In this document: piece by piece, positions 6,291 through 6,670 of the stretch | Numbering within the stretch: position 1 is the stretch's first letter | How the letters are laid out: every line of letters begins with the position of its first letter | The notes under the pieces: model-generated | What the model was told of the DNA's origin: nothing | Seen by the model: only the letters and a program-made list of their open reading frames with translations | Databases searched by the model: none | Assembly: GCA_013361015.1 (NCBI GenBank) | Contig: JABWAN010000317.1 | Span: forward strand, 1-6,670 | Length of the DNA stretch: 6,670 bases | Reading direction: 5' to 3' | Origin: Candidatus Zhuqueibacterota bacterium | GTDB lineage: Bacteria; Zhuqueibacterota; Zhuqueibacteria; Zhuqueibacterales; Zhuqueibacteraceae | Translations under genes and position numbers: made by a program

Positions 6291-6670
6291 CTCCAGCTGT
6301 TGTCCAGCGAATCCCAGGCGAGCCGCCGGATCAGGCCCAGCGCCTTGGGGCCGTTCGCCAGTTCGCTCGCCAGCGCTTTCGCCGTCGGCAGCAGGTCTGC
6401 GTCCGGCACGCAGCGATTGACGAGCCCCCATTCGAGCGCCGTCTTCGCCGGAATCTTCTCGCCGAGCAGCATCATCTCCATCGCGCGGGCGCGGCCGATC
6501 ATGCGGGGCAGGTGATAGGTGGCGCTGCCGTCGGGCACGAGGCCGATGCGGCGGAACGCCTGCAGGAAATAGGCGCTCTCGCCGGCGACGATCAGGTCGC
6601 CGAGCAAGGCGAACGAACAGCCGATGCCCGCCGCTGCGCCGTTCACCGCCGTCACGTAGGGGATCGGCAG
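6263..6670 (-). CDS. Interior fragment of a PaaG-like enoyl-CoA hydratase/isomerase (crotonase family)
   Basis: About 136 codons run from the right edge to 6263, beginning LPIPYVTAVNG, so the N-terminal ~90-100 residues lie outside the window and the in-frame GTG at 6655 is not a start. The motif NGAAAGIGCSF forms the oxyanion-hole region, followed by LGDLIVAGESAYF, GLVPDGSATYHLPR, GRARAMEMMLLGE and the ALEWGLVNRCVPD segment. The first catalytic Glu of mitochondrial-type enoyl-CoA hydratase is replaced by Ser, and the second by Asp (GLVPD). E. coli PaaG, the ring-epoxide isomerase of phenylacetate degradation, has GLIPD at the same place, so a PaaG-like isomerase or hydratase is likely. The similarity stops at AEFEA (~6263); the usual last ~30 residues are absent, and the - frame continues only as antisense of TIGR03545. 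The high G+C and sequence style suggest a proteobacterial source, different from the rest of the window. Confidence 0.82.

Noticed and set aside
5570..6655. A ~361-codon minus-strand reading frame that looks like a full-length enoyl-CoA hydratase
   Set aside because: Only the part above ~6263 is crotonase. The rest is antisense of the TIGR03545 gene, and the apparent start is an internal valine codon of a frame that continues past the window edge.

Overview
The window looks like a stretch (probably the end) of a metagenomic contig from an uncultivated Gram-negative bacterium, most plausibly of the FCB superphylum (Calditrichota/KSB1-like lineages are my guess). Three things point this way: the first gene ends in a type IX secretion (T9SS) sorting tail, a gene pair is known only from bacteria with an outer membrane, and the spacers contain hairpins made of short periodic repeats. 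Apart from the last ~400 bases, all genes lie on the + strand and composition is moderate (52% and 57% G+C in two 60-base blocks I counted).

Layout. (1) 3-332: C-terminal end of an exported protein with a T9SS/FlgD-like sorting domain. (2) 505-1905: a B12-binding radical SAM enzyme of unknown substrate, standing alone. (3) 1990-2967: a good sigma70-type promoter, a strong ribosome binding site and a DapA/NAL-family lyase. (4) 3024-3107: a hairpin of 7-base periodic repeats. (5) 3147-4148: a proline racemase-family enzyme of the 4-hydroxyproline 2-epimerase type. (6) 4151-4224: a hairpin of 8-base periodic repeats. (7) 4254-4781 and 4778-~6286: a translationally coupled pair, a small DUF2062-like membrane protein (TIGR03546) and a large membrane-anchored AsmA-like protein (TIGR03545). 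(8) ~6263-6670, minus strand: an interior fragment of a PaaG-like crotonase with much higher G+C.

How the genes work together. The DapA-type lyase and the epimerase fit two of the four steps of trans-4-hydroxy-L-proline breakdown to 2-oxoglutarate: epimerisation to cis-4-hydroxy-D-proline, and deamination of pyrroline-4-hydroxy-2-carboxylate. The oxidase and the semialdehyde dehydrogenase are not in the window. The TIGR03546/TIGR03545 pair is conserved but uncharacterised and probably works at the cell envelope.

The clearest anomaly is at the 3' end. Near 6263-6290 the TIGR03545 gene runs directly into a crotonase fragment on the opposite strand, with a jump in G+C. An assembly or library chimera is the likely cause, so the last ~400 bases should not be assigned to this organism without checking. 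I see no CRISPR array, tRNA, rRNA or insertion sequence, and no convincing novel multi-gene system; the most unusual native features are the two periodic hairpins that flank the epimerase gene.
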